NCBI GenBank assembly: GCA_937960895.1
Contig: CALCJD010000145.1
Location: forward strand, 1-50,992
Reading direction: 5' to 3'
DNA from: an uncultured Spartobacteria bacterium
GTDB lineage: Bacteria > Verrucomicrobiota > Verrucomicrobiia > Chthoniobacterales > Terrimicrobiaceae
Length of the DNA: 50,992 nt
Below, one piece after another: positions 41,258 through 50,448 of the stretch. Both the position numbers and the translations under genes were made by a program. The notes beneath the pieces are model-generated. The model worked only from the letters and a program-made list of their open reading frames with translations, made no database searches and was not told the DNA's origin. The stretch's first letter is position 1, and each line of letters opens with the position of its first letter.

Positions 41258-42130
41258 CTATGCGGGTGCGAGCACGCGGAGTTTCCGGCTGGAAACGCCC
41301 AGTTCGACCGGCAGCGAACCGCTCCATTCCCCGTCGAGTTCGATGGGCACGTATTCGCGGCTCATGAGGCGCAGGCCGCGGGTCTGGAAATATTCCACGT
41401 CGGGCAGACCCGGATGATTGCCGAAGGCGATGGCCTGGAAATAGCGGATCAGGTCCCAGTGGCTTTGGTGCTGAAAAACCAGCACGTCGAGCAGGCCGTC
41501 ATCGAGGTGGGCGTCCTTGAAAAGCACAAACGGCCCGCCATACAGCCGTCCGTTGCCGACCAGGACAAAGCTGCCCTGACGGGGCGGTCCGTCGACGGGG
41601 TCGACATGGATGAGGGGCGGCCTGCGGGCGGCGACCTGGGCCAGGGTGATGAGATAGCTGACCGGACCGAGGGCTTTTTTGGAGTCCGGGGTCGTGCGCT
41701 GGACCACCTCGGCATCAAGTCCGGCCCCGGCGAGTTGCACAAAATATTCGTCATTGGCGCGGGGCAGGTCCACCCGGCGGGTTTGACCCTCCTCGATCAC
41801 GGCCCAGGCCCCGGCGAGGTCGTTCTGGGGAAGGCCCAGTTCGGTGGCGAAGACGTTCATTGTGCCGACCGGAAGGATGCCGAGGGGGATGTCCGCTCCG
41901 GCCAGGCCGTTGACCACGTCATTGACCGTGCCGTCCCCGCCTGCGGCGACAACGGTGGAAAACCCCTCCTCCACGGCCTGCCGGGCGAGGGAACGCGCGT
42001 CGCCCGGAGCGTGGGTCACCCGCACCACGAGACGCGGGGAGAGGGCGGCGATCTTCTCCTGTTGCGACTGGGCCCGGTCTCCCCGGGCGGCCGGGTTGAG
42101 AATGACGAGGATTTTTTGGTCTGTCTTCAC
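41258..42130 (-). CDS. Diacylglycerol kinase-family lipid kinase (DagK/YegS type)
   Basis: The 290-residue protein starts ILVILNPAARG and has the catalytic glycine-rich GGDGTVNDVVNG (residues 64-75) and ILPVGTMNVFATELGLP. The two-domain layout ends with a beta-sandwich containing LDVLVFQ and ELDGEWSGSLPVEL. It phosphorylates diacylglycerol or a related lipid at the membrane. Asn replaces the more usual Ala in GTANDFA, which is frequent in this branch. The gene is divergent from the AsmA-like gene, with 36 bases between starts. Sequence alone does not settle the lipid substrate. Confidence 0.92.
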   Translation of the reverse strand: MKTDQKILVILNPAARGDRAQSQQEKIAALSPRLVVRVTHAPGDARSLARQAVEEGFSTVVAAGGDGTVNDVVNGLAGADIPLGILPVGTMNVFATELGLPQNDLAGAWAVIEEGQTRRVDLPRANDEYFVQLAGAGLDAEVVQRTTPDSKKALGPVSYLITLAQVAARRPPLIHVDPVDGPPRQGSFVLVGNGRLYGGPFVLFKDAHLDDGLLDVLVFQHQSHWDLIRYFQAIAFGNHPGLPDVEYFQTRGLRLMSREYVPIELDGEWSGSLPVELGVSSRKLRVLAPA

Positions 42131-42166
42131 ACTTCACTTTCCGCGGAAGTCGCGTAGTTTGCCGGG

Positions 42167-43561
42167 GTGCCCAAGATTGCCAAGCGATTGTTGTTTGTAG
42201 CGGCCGCCATTGTGGCGGTGATCGCTCTCCTTCTTCTTTGCATCAATCTTTATTTGCAGTCCGGAGGAGTCCAGCAGCGCATCCGGTCCGCGGCGGAGAG
42301 GGCCCTCGGCGCCGAAGTCCGGATTCGTTCCACGAGCTACACCCCCTGGGGCGGACTGAATCTGCGCGGGCTCAGCATCCCGGATCCCACCGCTCCTGAT
42401 CGGGACATGGTGCGGGCCGCGGGATTGCGGGTGCGTTTTCCCCTGGGGCCGTTGCTCCGGCAGCGGTTTGTGGTCACGGAGTGCAAATTGATCGAGCCCG
42501 TGGTGATCGCCCGTCAGACTCCCGACGGCGATTGGATCCTGCCTTTGCCCGGTCCTCGTCCCCGCGACGTGGAGGTGCCCGCGCAGCCGGCCGCTCCCTC
42601 CGTCAAGGGACCGTCCTTCAAGGCCGAGCTCCAGCGCTTCTGGCTGGCCGGCGGTTCCATGGTCTTCATCGACTCCAAAAACCGTCCGGTGTTGTCTCTC
42701 GACAAGGTCGACATCGACGCCAAGATCCTTCCCGACTATGCCGCGGAGGGCACGTTCTACATCGCGCGCATGCAGGTTTCGAACTCGCTCAAACCGGGCA
42801 AAATCGGCGGACCGTTCACCTGGGATGGACGGGTGCTGGATCTGCCGGAGATCAGCGGCGTGCTGGCCGGGGGCAAACTGAGCGGCTCCTACCGTCTGGA
42901 GACGGGAAATGAACCGTCCTTCCTATTGAACATGCGCGTCGACGACGCCCTGCTGAAGAAGCTGGTGGAGGACGCCCTCCTCGAACCGGGCAAGACCGAC
43001 GGCAAACTCCGCGGATCCGTCCAGCTCGGCGGGGATCCGCGCCGCAGCGAATCGGTTTCCGGCGGCGGCCAGATGGAGCTGATCGAAGCGACGCTGCGTC
43101 CGATCGAGTTTCTGGTGCAGGTGGGCCAGCTCCTGCAGATTGACGAACTGCAGCTTCTCCGCCTGCATGAGGCGCGGACCGCCTTCACGGTGCGGAACGA
43201 ACGCGTGCATGTCGACGATCTCATTTTGAAATCGGAAAATGTCATCATCACCGCGACGGGCCCGATTCGTTTCAATGGCAAGCTGAACCTCGCCGCCCGC
43301 CTGCTCGTCGGCAGCAAACTCCAGCGCCAGCTGGGCGGCATGCTGGGCAACAACTTTGTCGACTCGGAAATCCCCGACTACCGTCAGCTGCCGTTCTCGG
43401 TCACCGGCCGCGTGGACAGTCCGCGCACCGACCTGCTCGACAAAATCACCGGCGTGAAGCTGGGAGGCGAGGTGCCGGGAATCCTGAAAAATCTCTTCCA
43501 GATGGTGCCGCCGCAGAAGAAGAAAAAGAAAAGTTCGGACGCGAAGGATGCGCAAAATTGA
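42167..43561 (+). CDS. AsmA-like protein with N-terminal membrane anchor
   Basis: The 464-residue protein starts with GTG. One N-terminal helix (LLFVAAAIVAVIALLLLCIN) precedes a long repeat-rich region of beta strands of the AsmA/DUF748 kind (IRSAAERALGAEVRIRSTSY, LNLRGLSIPDP). The C-terminus is Lys-rich (QKKKKKSSDAKDAQ). AsmA-like proteins span the periplasm and are thought to move phospholipids to the outer membrane. Typical AsmA proteins are longer (about 600 residues), so this is a short member. It lies before rsmD with a 36-bp gap. Confidence 0.82.
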   Translation: MPKIAKRLLFVAAAIVAVIALLLLCINLYLQSGGVQQRIRSAAERALGAEVRIRSTSYTPWGGLNLRGLSIPDPTAPDRDMVRAAGLRVRFPLGPLLRQRFVVTECKLIEPVVIARQTPDGDWILPLPGPRPRDVEVPAQPAAPSVKGPSFKAELQRFWLAGGSMVFIDSKNRPVLSLDKVDIDAKILPDYAAEGTFYIARMQVSNSLKPGKIGGPFTWDGRVLDLPEISGVLAGGKLSGSYRLETGNEPSFLLNMRVDDALLKKLVEDALLEPGKTDGKLRGSVQLGGDPRRSESVSGGGQMELIEATLRPIEFLVQVGQLLQIDELQLLRLHEARTAFTVRNERVHVDDLILKSENVIITATGPIRFNGKLNLAARLLVGSKLQRQLGGMLGNNFVDSEIPDYRQLPFSVTGRVDSPRTDLLDKITGVKLGGEVPGILKNLFQMVPPQKKKKKSSDAKDAQN

Positions 43562-43597
43562 CGGGCACCGCCGCCCCATCTTCGTCATCATGCGATC

Positions 43598-44149
43598 ATG
43601 CGCATCATAGCCGGTGAAGCCCGGGGTCTGCCGCTGATCCAGCCTCCGGCGGGGACCCGTCCGACCATGGACCGGGTGCGCGCCGCCATCTTTTCCAGCC
43701 TTGGCGACGCCGTTCCCGGAGCCCGGGTGCTGGATCTGTTCGCCGGATCCGGAGGCATGGGCATCGAGGCGCTCAGCCGCGGCGCGGCGTCCGCCGTGTT
43801 TGTCGATGTCAATCCGCGCGCCGTCGCCTGCGTGAAGGAAAACCTGCGCCGCGCGCGTTTGCAGGGATCGGTGCAGACGATGGACGCCCTGAAGTTTCTC
43901 GAGCTCTACGGCGCGGAAAATTTTGATCTCATTTTCGCCGATCCTCCGTACGCCAAGGACGCCGGCGACCGGGATTTTGCCGCGGAACTCCTGGCTTCCC
44001 CGCATCTTGCGTCCGCCTTGGTGCCGCATGGGACGTTCGTGCTGGAGCGATTCCCGGTCAGGGAGGAACCGCCGTCCCGTGCGCTCACGCTCCTGCGGGT
44101 GCGGCGCTACGGAGCCAGCGAGGTGGCGTATTACGTTCGGCCGGCATGA
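43598..44149 (+). CDS. rsmD: 16S rRNA (guanine-966-N2) methyltransferase
   Basis: The 183-residue protein has the RsmD N-terminus MRIIAGEARGLPL, PTMDRVRAAIFSSLG, the AdoMet-binding DLFAGSGGMGIEALSRG (residues 46-62) and the catalytic DPPY (residues 115-118). It methylates G966 in the small-subunit rRNA. The stop overlaps the start of waaA (ATGA), so the two are translated together. It is full length. Confidence 0.96.
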   Translation: MRIIAGEARGLPLIQPPAGTRPTMDRVRAAIFSSLGDAVPGARVLDLFAGSGGMGIEALSRGAASAVFVDVNPRAVACVKENLRRARLQGSVQTMDALKFLELYGAENFDLIFADPPYAKDAGDRDFAAELLASPHLASALVPHGTFVLERFPVREEPPSRALTLLRVRRYGASEVAYYVRPA

Positions 44150-45444
44150 CCGCGATTCGACTGCTTTACAACATCGCCTTTCCGTTTGTCCTGCTGGCGC
44201 TCCTGCCGGGATTTCTTTTCCGCATGCTGCGGCGGGGCAAATACCGGCACAAATTCGGTCAGCGCTTCGGCATCTATTCGCCCCGGGTTCGGGAGAAACT
44301 CGCCCGGGGAGGCTGGACGTGGGTGCATGCGGTAAGTGTCGGCGAGGTTCTCATCGCGCAGAAGTTCATCCGGGAACTGAAACGCCGGGAACCGGATTTG
44401 CGCGTGGTCCTTTCCACCACGACATCCACGGGCTTCGCCCTAGCCGACACGGGGAAGTCCGACTGGCTCGAACCCATCTACAATCCGGTGGATTTTCTGT
44501 GGACGGCCCGCCGGGCGGTCCGCCTGATCCGTCCGCGCCGGCTGATCCTGGTCGAGGCGGAGATCTGGCCCAATCTCACCGCGGAGGCGAAGGCCGCCGG
44601 GGCCGCCCTGGCATTGATCAATGCCCGCCTCTCGGAGCGTTCCGAATCCCGCTACCGGCGTGTGCGCGGACTGGTGGGGCCGATTTTCAACCAGCTGGAT
44701 TTGCTGTGTGTGCAGGAGACGGCCGACGTGGAGCGGTGGGCGGCCCTCGGCGTGGACCGGGAAAAGATTCTCATGACGGGAAGCATCAAGTTTGATGATG
44801 CGGACGAAACCGCCCAGCCGCGGCGGGACTTCCGTCCGGCGCTGCGCGTGCTGGGGGTGCCGGATGATGCGCCGATCTTGCTCGCCGGCAGCACCCATGC
44901 CGGGGAGGAAAAGCTCCTGGGCGAAATCGTGCAGCGCCTCCGCCGGAACTTCCCGACCCTTTTTTACATCGCCGTCCCGCGTCATGCCGAACGCTGGCGG
45001 GGTGTGCGGGACGAACTCACCGCGCTGGGATTCCGGGTGGCGCTCCGGGCGGGGGAGGAATCTCCCGTCGACGCCCCGGATGCCCTGCTGGTCAACACCA
45101 CCGGCGAGCTGCGGGACTGGTATGAATGTGCCACGGTGGTTTTTGTGGGCAAGAGCCTGACCGCGCACGGAGGTCAGAATCCGGCGGAAGCCGTGGCGGC
45201 GGGCAAGGCCGTGGTGGTCGGCCCGAACATGGAAAACTTCCGCACCCTGGTTTCGCAGTTGGTGCGCGCCCGTGGCATCCACCAGGTGGCCGATGCCGCC
45301 GCCCTGGAGGCGCGGATCGCGGAGTTGCTGGCCGACGCCGGACAGCGCGCCGCCCTCGCGGCGAATGGCGCCCAATGCCTCGTGTCCCACCGCGGAGCCA
45401 CGGCCCGGACCTGCGAAGCCGTGTTGCGCGGACGGGGGGCGTGA
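44146..45444 (+). CDS. waaA: 3-deoxy-D-manno-octulosonic acid (Kdo) transferase
   Basis: The 432-residue protein has an N-terminal membrane-associated helix (LLYNIAFPFVLLALLPGFLF), the conserved acceptor-site region VHAVSVGEV with catalytic-site-type Glu, and the donor-site motifs VEAEIWPNL, GSIKFD and LLAGSTHAGEE. Further on it has GGQNPAEAVAAGKAVVVGP (nucleotide-sugar binding). It adds Kdo to lipid A precursors, showing that the organism makes lipopolysaccharide. It is translationally coupled to rsmD. Whether it adds one or two Kdo residues cannot be read from the sequence. Confidence 0.95.
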   Translation: MTAIRLLYNIAFPFVLLALLPGFLFRMLRRGKYRHKFGQRFGIYSPRVREKLARGGWTWVHAVSVGEVLIAQKFIRELKRREPDLRVVLSTTTSTGFALADTGKSDWLEPIYNPVDFLWTARRAVRLIRPRRLILVEAEIWPNLTAEAKAAGAALALINARLSERSESRYRRVRGLVGPIFNQLDLLCVQETADVERWAALGVDREKILMTGSIKFDDADETAQPRRDFRPALRVLGVPDDAPILLAGSTHAGEEKLLGEIVQRLRRNFPTLFYIAVPRHAERWRGVRDELTALGFRVALRAGEESPVDAPDALLVNTTGELRDWYECATVVFVGKSLTAHGGQNPAEAVAAGKAVVVGPNMENFRTLVSQLVRARGIHQVADAAALEARIAELLADAGQRAALAANGAQCLVSHRGATARTCEAVLRGRGA

Positions 45445-45488
45445 TTTTTTGAAATTAGAGTGGGAAGCCGCCGGCCGGCTCCCCTACG

Positions 45489-47183
45489 ATGGGCGGCATG
45501 GTCGGCGTCAAGGGCAACATCGTGGACCTGCATGCGGGGGAGATCCATCCCGGCGAGGTTCTGGTGGAGGGAAACCGCATTGCGCGCATCGAAAAAGGGG
45601 GCGGACCGTTCTCCCATTTCCTCATTCCGGGTTTTGTCGACGCCCACGTTCACGTCGAAAGTTCCCTGCTGGCCCCGGCGGAATTTGCGCGCGCGGCCTC
45701 GGTGCACGGCACGGTGGCCACGGTGTCCGACCCGCACGAAATTGCCAATGTCCTCGGCACGGAGGGCATCGAGTACATGATAGCCGCGAGCCGCGGCGCC
45801 GCGATCAAGATCTTCTACGGCGTGCCCTCCTGTGTTCCGGCCACCCGTTTTGAAACCGCCGGCGCCGTGCTGGATGTCCCCGCGGTGGCGGATTTGCTGA
45901 CCCGGCCCGATCTGCATTTTCTCAGCGAAGTGATGAATTATCCCGGCGTGCTGAACGGCGACCCGGATCTTCTGGCCAAGTTAGCCGCGGCGCGGGCGAT
46001 GAACAAACCGGTGGATGGACACGCCCCCGAGGTGCGCAATCCCCGGGCGGCCGCCTACGCCGCCGCCGGGATCTCCACCGACCACGAATGCACCAGCCTG
46101 GAGGAGGCGCACGACAAAATCGCCGCCGGAATGAAGATCCTCCTGCGCGAGGGATCGGCGGCCCGCAATTACGACGCCCTCGAGCCGCTCCTCTTTTCGC
46201 ATCCGCACTGCTGCATGTTCTGCAGTGACGATTTGCATCCGGACTCGCTGGCGCTGGGACACATCAACCGGCTCGTTCGGCGGGCGGTCGCGAAGGGGGT
46301 GGATCCGCTCGTGGCGCTGCGGATGGCCTGTGTTCATCCGGTCGAACACTACCGCCTGCCGGTGGGATTGCTCCGCGAAGGGGATCCCGCGGACTTCGTG
46401 GTGGTGGAGGACCTGCGGGATTTTGCCGTCCGGCAGACCTGGGTGGACGGCCGGCTGGTCGCCGAACGGGGCGTTTCCCTGGTGCCGTTTGTCGCGCCGA
46501 AACTGATCAATCGCTTTGCCGCCGAACCCATCACGTCGGAAAGTCTGCGCATTCCCTGCGCCTCGAAGGCGGCCCGGGTTGAGATCATCGCCGTCGAGGA
46601 CGGCCAGTTGGTGACAGGCCGGGAGTCCCATGAAATGAAGACCGTCAACGGGGAACTGGTTTCGGATCCGGAACGGGATTTTCTGAAAATCGCCGTGCTC
46701 AACCGCTACCATCCCACGGCCCGGCCGGCGGTGGGGTTTGTCACCAATTTCGGCCTGACCCGCGGTGCCATCGCGTCCTCCGTGGCGCATGATTCCCACA
46801 ACATCATTGCGGTGGGCGCGGATGACACCGCGCTTTGCCGGGCCATCAATCTGTTGATTGGAAACCGGGGCGGCGTGTGCGCGGTTTCCCGGGAGAAGGA
46901 ATGCGTGTTGCCACTGCCGATTGCCGGCCTGATGTCGGATCTTCCGGCCGCCGAGGTGGCGGATCGTTACGCCGCCGTGGAGGCGTTTGCCCGGGAACTG
47001 GGATCATCCCTGCGGGCGCCGCTCATGACCCTCTCCTTCATGGCCCTTCTGGTCATTCCCGAGCTGAAACTCAGCGACCGGGGGCTCTTTGACGGCCGGG
47101 CCTTTCAATTCACTCCGCTCTTCCGCCCGCTGGAAAATGCGGACGCGGACGGAATCGGGTCGGGGAAGGGGGCCGGAGCCTAA
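45489..47183 (+). CDS. ade: Adenine deaminase
   Basis: The 564-residue protein belongs to the amidohydrolase superfamily. It has the metal-binding DAHVHVESS (His53, His55), PHEIANVLG, a stretch GVPSCVPATRFETAG, VDGHAPEV, STDHECTS and the late Asp in FCSDDLHPD. The C-terminal domain has GFVTNFGLTRGAIASSVAHD followed by SHNIIAVG. It converts adenine to hypoxanthine in purine salvage. The N-terminus is shorter than in Bacillus AdeC; ATG 45498 is another possible start. The gene converges on sufT with a four-base overlap. Confidence 0.94.
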   Translation: MGGMVGVKGNIVDLHAGEIHPGEVLVEGNRIARIEKGGGPFSHFLIPGFVDAHVHVESSLLAPAEFARAASVHGTVATVSDPHEIANVLGTEGIEYMIAASRGAAIKIFYGVPSCVPATRFETAGAVLDVPAVADLLTRPDLHFLSEVMNYPGVLNGDPDLLAKLAAARAMNKPVDGHAPEVRNPRAAAYAAAGISTDHECTSLEEAHDKIAAGMKILLREGSAARNYDALEPLLFSHPHCCMFCSDDLHPDSLALGHINRLVRRAVAKGVDPLVALRMACVHPVEHYRLPVGLLREGDPADFVVVEDLRDFAVRQTWVDGRLVAERGVSLVPFVAPKLINRFAAEPITSESLRIPCASKAARVEIIAVEDGQLVTGRESHEMKTVNGELVSDPERDFLKIAVLNRYHPTARPAVGFVTNFGLTRGAIASSVAHDSHNIIAVGADDTALCRAINLLIGNRGGVCAVSREKECVLPLPIAGLMSDLPAAEVADRYAAVEAFARELGSSLRAPLMTLSFMALLVIPELKLSDRGLFDGRAFQFTPLFRPLENADADGIGSGKGAGA

Positions 47184-47722
47184 ACCAACCCCAGCTTCAT
47201 CCGGCCTTCTTCGCTGATCATGGACTGGTTCCACGGCGGGTCCCAGACCAGTTCCACCGCGGCGTCGTCGACCCCCTCGATGGCGAGAATCTTCTGGCGG
47301 GCGTCCGCCGCGATGGCCGGGCCCATTCCGCAGCCGGGCGCGGTGAGGGTCATGCGGACCACCACGGAGGTGCCGCCGTTTTCCTTCTTTTCCACCTTGC
47401 AGTCGTAGATCAATCCCAGGTCCACGACGTTGACCGGAATCTCGGGATCAAAAACCGTCTTGAGCTGGGACCAGACCGCCTCCTCGGTGGGACCGCTGAT
47501 TTTTTCCGAGGCCCGCGCCGCTTCGGCCGAGGGATCCAGTCCGAGGGCATCCGCGTCCTTGAGCTCGATGCGGGCCAGGCCGCCCGGTGTCGCCACGGTG
47601 TAGGTGCCGCCGAGGGACTGGGTGATGACGACCTCCATGCCGGCGGGAAGCACAATGGGATGGCCGCTGGGGATCTGGATGGCGTCGCAATCGCGGGTGA
47701 GGGAGATTTCGCGGTGGTCCAT
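47180..47722 (-). CDS. sufT: SufT-like Fe-S assembly factor (DUF59/MIP18 domain)
   Basis: The 180-residue protein has an N-terminal segment of about 80 residues (IQIPSGHPIVLPAGMEVVIT) and a C-terminal DUF59 domain with DPEIPVNVVDLGLIYD and MTLTAPGCGMGPAIAADA. That domain carries the reactive Cys and ends VELVWDPPWNQSMISEEGRM. These are the marks of SufT, an Fe-S maturation helper used in carrying clusters to client enzymes. It follows the IscU-like gene by 30 bases in a three-gene Fe-S assembly operon. The sufB, C, D or iscS genes are not in the window. Confidence 0.92.
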   Translation of the reverse strand: MDHREISLTRDCDAIQIPSGHPIVLPAGMEVVITQSLGGTYTVATPGGLARIELKDADALGLDPSAEAARASEKISGPTEEAVWSQLKTVFDPEIPVNVVDLGLIYDCKVEKKENGGTSVVVRMTLTAPGCGMGPAIAADARQKILAIEGVDDAAVELVWDPPWNQSMISEEGRMKLGLV

Positions 47723-47752
47723 GGAGAAGTTTACAGTCTTGAAAATGAAATT

Positions 47753-48220
47753 TTAAGGGGTGTCCTGTTTTTTGAGGACCACCTTTTTCTGCGGGGCGGC
47801 GAATTGGTCGACGAGGGTCGGAGCCATGGGCGCGGAGGCCGGGGCGGTCTCTCCGGTGAGGGCGCTTTTCAGGGCGCCTTCGACGAGCTGGGCGCAGTGG
47901 ATCTTCATGGGAGGCAGGGGACCGAGCGGGGCGGCCAGTTCCTCTCCGGACATCGCCAGCGCCTCCCCGGGGGTCTTGCCGCGGATGAGTTCGGTGGCGA
48001 CGCTGGCCACGGCGATGGCGGTCTGGCAGCCGAAGGTCTGGAAGGTTGCCTTGTCGATGACCTTGCGTCCGTTTTCCTCCTTGAACTTGACCCACATGCG
48101 CAGCATGTCGCCGCAGTTTTCGCTGCCGACCGTGCCGACGGCGTCGGCGCCTTCCATTTCGCCGACATTCTGCGGGTTCTGCAGGGCGGCCTGGATTTTG
48201 GATTCGAGATCGTCGTTCAT
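47753..48220 (-). CDS. IscU/NifU-like Fe-S cluster scaffold protein
   Basis: The 155-residue protein has the three cluster-binding cysteines: NCGDMLRMWVKF (Cys36, with the conserved Asp38), FGCQTAIAVASVA (Cys65) and KIHCAQLVEGAL (Cys109). A C-terminal extension of about 35 residues rich in Ala, Pro and Lys is unlike E. coli IscU. It builds Fe-S clusters before hand-over to targets. It overlaps the rhodanese gene by four bases (ATGA). It is likelier a SufU/IscU than a NifU because no NifU C-terminal domain follows. Confidence 0.93.
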   Translation of the reverse strand: MNDDLESKIQAALQNPQNVGEMEGADAVGTVGSENCGDMLRMWVKFKEENGRKVIDKATFQTFGCQTAIAVASVATELIRGKTPGEALAMSGEELAAPLGPLPPMKIHCAQLVEGALKSALTGETAPASAPMAPTLVDQFAAPQKKVVLKKQDTP

Positions 48221-48750
48221 TCGAGGGTGTAGCGGGGCAGCGAGGGGTCGATTTCCTGGCTCCAGGCGTCGATGCCGCCGCGCAGGCATTTCACGTTGGT
48301 GAAGCCGTGTCCGGCAAAATAGGCGGCCGCATCCAGGGCGCGGGAACCGGTATGGTCCACGATGACCAGCAGGCGGTCCTTGGGCCACGAGGAAAGGATT
48401 TCCTGCATGAGGGCCTGGTTGAAATGGCGGGTGCCGGCGATGTGCACCGCCTCGCGTTCCTCGGCGGTGCGGATGTCGAGCACCTCCGCGGTGCCGGCGT
48501 CGAGGTGGGTCTTCAGATCCGCGGGGGACATCAGCATGGCCTGATCCTGCTCCCAGGCGGCGCGGACGGTCTCAAGGACCTCGGCGGGATCGAGGCCGCC
48601 GTTGCGTTGGCAGACTTCGGCCAGGGTTTCGTCCGGCCGGAAGCCGCAGCTTGCGCAGCCTCCGATGTGATAGGCGCGAAAAAGCGCCCGCTGCGCGCCC
48701 GGATAGGCGGCCAGCAGGTCGGCCATGGTCATTTCAGCTGTAGCGGTCAC
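48217..48750 (-). CDS. DUF1858-like plus rhodanese-like domain protein
   Basis: The 177-residue protein starts with GTG. The N-terminal 70 residues resemble the DUF1858/ScdA-type module: TMADLLAAYPGAQRALF and GGCASCGFRPDETLAEVC with Cys32 and Cys35. The rhodanese-like domain (LDIRTAEEREAVHIAGTRHF) has VDHTGSRALDAA at 131-142 in place of the usual catalytic C-x-SGxRS loop. The active-site Cys is therefore missing, and it cannot be a normal sulfurtransferase. It may deliver or bind sulfur through its N-terminal CxxC, or just dock. It begins the operon with the IscU-like and sufT genes. Confidence 0.85.
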   Translation of the reverse strand: MTATAEMTMADLLAAYPGAQRALFRAYHIGGCASCGFRPDETLAEVCQRNGGLDPAEVLETVRAAWEQDQAMLMSPADLKTHLDAGTAEVLDIRTAEEREAVHIAGTRHFNQALMQEILSSWPKDRLLVIVDHTGSRALDAAAYFAGHGFTNVKCLRGGIDAWSQEIDPSLPRYTLE

Positions 48751-48896
48751 AGGAACAGCCTAACGGCTGGCGGGGGGATTTCAAGAGCCTGAGGGGCGGG
48801 GGGGCGAGGTGGGTTGCGGGCGGACGCCGCGGATGGCCCATGCGAAGGCCGGGCGAATGACATGACATTGCGCTGGCGGGGAGAGCAGAAGCTCCT

Positions 48897-49541
48897 ATGA
48901 TGCGCCGGATGAGTTATCGCGCCCTGAATGAAGCCCGCTGGATTCTGGCCGTGCTGGCGGTGTGCTGGCTGGTCACCATGGCCCTCCTGCCGCTGCTCTC
49001 CGTGTTGCTGGCGCTGCTGATTCTTTTTACGCTGTATTTTTTCCGCGATCCCCATCGGGTACCTCCGGCGGACGAATCCCTGGCGGTGGCGCCGGCGGAC
49101 GGCCTGGTGGTGGATGTGTTTGAGACGGAGGAAACGGAGTTTCTCCACGAAAAGGTGCGCCGGGTGGTGATTTTTCTTTCGGTCTTCGACGTGCACATCA
49201 ATCGCGCGCCCATGGCCGGGGAGGTGACCCATTCGGAGGCCTTCACGGGCAAATACCTCGATGCGCGCAATCCCGAGTCGTCGCGGGTCAATGCCCGCCG
49301 CACCTGGGTGATCCGGGGTCCGCAGGGCACCATCGCCGTCCGGCAGATCACCGGCGCAATTGCCCGCCGGATCTGTCCCTGGCGGCAGGTGGGTGACCGG
49401 CTGGAGCGGGGGGAGCGGTTTGGGATGATTCGGTTCGGATCCCGCACGGAGGTCGATTTCCCGCTGAGTGCGGAGGTTCTCGTCAAGGTGGGCGACCGCG
49501 TGAAGGGAGGGGAAACCGCGGTGGCGCGGATGAAGGAATGA
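48897..49541 (+). CDS. psd: Phosphatidylserine decarboxylase proenzyme (short form)
   Basis: The 214-residue protein has one or two N-terminal membrane helices (WILAVLAVCWLVTMALLPLL), then FFRDPHRVPP, VFDVHINRAPMAG and the self-cleavage site FGSRTEV (Gly181-Ser182), which yields the pyruvoyl group. It converts phosphatidylserine to phosphatidylethanolamine at the inner membrane. The length matches the 210-230 residue type II form. It overlaps pssA by four bases, so both steps of the pathway are cotranslated. Starts at 48900 and 48909 are also possible. Confidence 0.95.
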   Translation: MMRRMSYRALNEARWILAVLAVCWLVTMALLPLLSVLLALLILFTLYFFRDPHRVPPADESLAVAPADGLVVDVFETEETEFLHEKVRRVVIFLSVFDVHINRAPMAGEVTHSEAFTGKYLDARNPESSRVNARRTWVIRGPQGTIAVRQITGAIARRICPWRQVGDRLERGERFGMIRFGSRTEVDFPLSAEVLVKVGDRVKGGETAVARMKE

Positions 49542-50356
49542 ACAGGGAGGACGAACCGAAAATTTATCTCCTGCCGAATCTGATGACGGCGGGAAACCTC
49601 TTTTGCGGTTTTGCCGCCGTGTTGCGCCTCATCGAGGCCGCCATTGCGACCCAGGCCGGCCTGCCCAACGCCGATTTTTACCACCAGGCGCTTCTTTTTG
49701 TGCTCGGTGCCTGCGTGTTTGACGTGCTCGACGGACGGCTGGCCCGCCTGGGCGGCAGCGAGAGTCCGTTTGGCCGCGAGTTCGACTCGCTGGCCGACGT
49801 GGTTTCATTTGGAGTCACTCCGGCGCTGCTGGTCTATCAGATCGTGTTGCGGGACGTGAAGTCCGGCTGGCTGATTGCGTTTGTGTATCTGCTGTGCGGC
49901 ACCCTGCGGCTGGCGCGTTTCAACTGCTACGCCGCCGCCAAAACCGGCAAGACGCCGGACGACGAGTTTGTCGGATTTCCCATCCCCGCGGCGGCCGGGC
50001 TGATTGCCTCCCTTACGCTGTTCATGCTCTGGCTCGACGAGAGCAACAAGAACATCGGCTACTGGAAATACGTCCTCGCCGCGCTCATGCTGTTTCTTTC
50101 GTTCATGATGTTCAGCCGCGTGCGGTATCCCAGCTTTAAGGGACTGGGCTGGCGGACCAAACGGTCGATCCCGCGGTTTTTGCTGATCATCGTGATCCTG
50201 GTCTTCAGTGCGGCGAACTACCAGTGGATGCCGGCGCTGCTGTTTGTGTCCTTCCTGGGATACGGTTTCGTCCGGCCGTTCATCTCCAAGGCCATGCGCC
50301 ACGAAATCGAGGACGAGGAGGAGGACGAGGACGATTCCTCCTCGCCGGTGAAATAA
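49538..50356 (+). CDS. pssA: CDP-diacylglycerol-serine O-phosphatidyltransferase
   Basis: The 272-residue protein has the CDP-alcohol phosphatidyltransferase motif DGRLARLGGSESPFGREFD followed by SLAD, with the spacing D-G-x2-A-R-x8-G-x3-D-x3-D. It has about eight membrane helices (LLPNLMTAGNLFCGFAAVL opens the first). It joins CDP-diacylglycerol to serine to give phosphatidylserine, which psd then decarboxylates. The C-terminal tail is highly acidic (EDEEEDEDDSSS). It overlaps psd by four bases. The length is normal for the PssA branch. Confidence 0.95.
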   Translation: MNREDEPKIYLLPNLMTAGNLFCGFAAVLRLIEAAIATQAGLPNADFYHQALLFVLGACVFDVLDGRLARLGGSESPFGREFDSLADVVSFGVTPALLVYQIVLRDVKSGWLIAFVYLLCGTLRLARFNCYAAAKTGKTPDDEFVGFPIPAAAGLIASLTLFMLWLDESNKNIGYWKYVLAALMLFLSFMMFSRVRYPSFKGLGWRTKRSIPRFLLIIVILVFSAANYQWMPALLFVSFLGYGFVRPFISKAMRHEIEDEEEDEDDSSSPVK

Positions 50357-50448
50357 GCCGTCCGGACAGCCATGCATCCCTTGACCGTCCGGCGCGCCTC
50401 CCGGGGCGTTCCCGCTCCAGTCCACGCCGCGTCCTGCCCCCATCGCGC

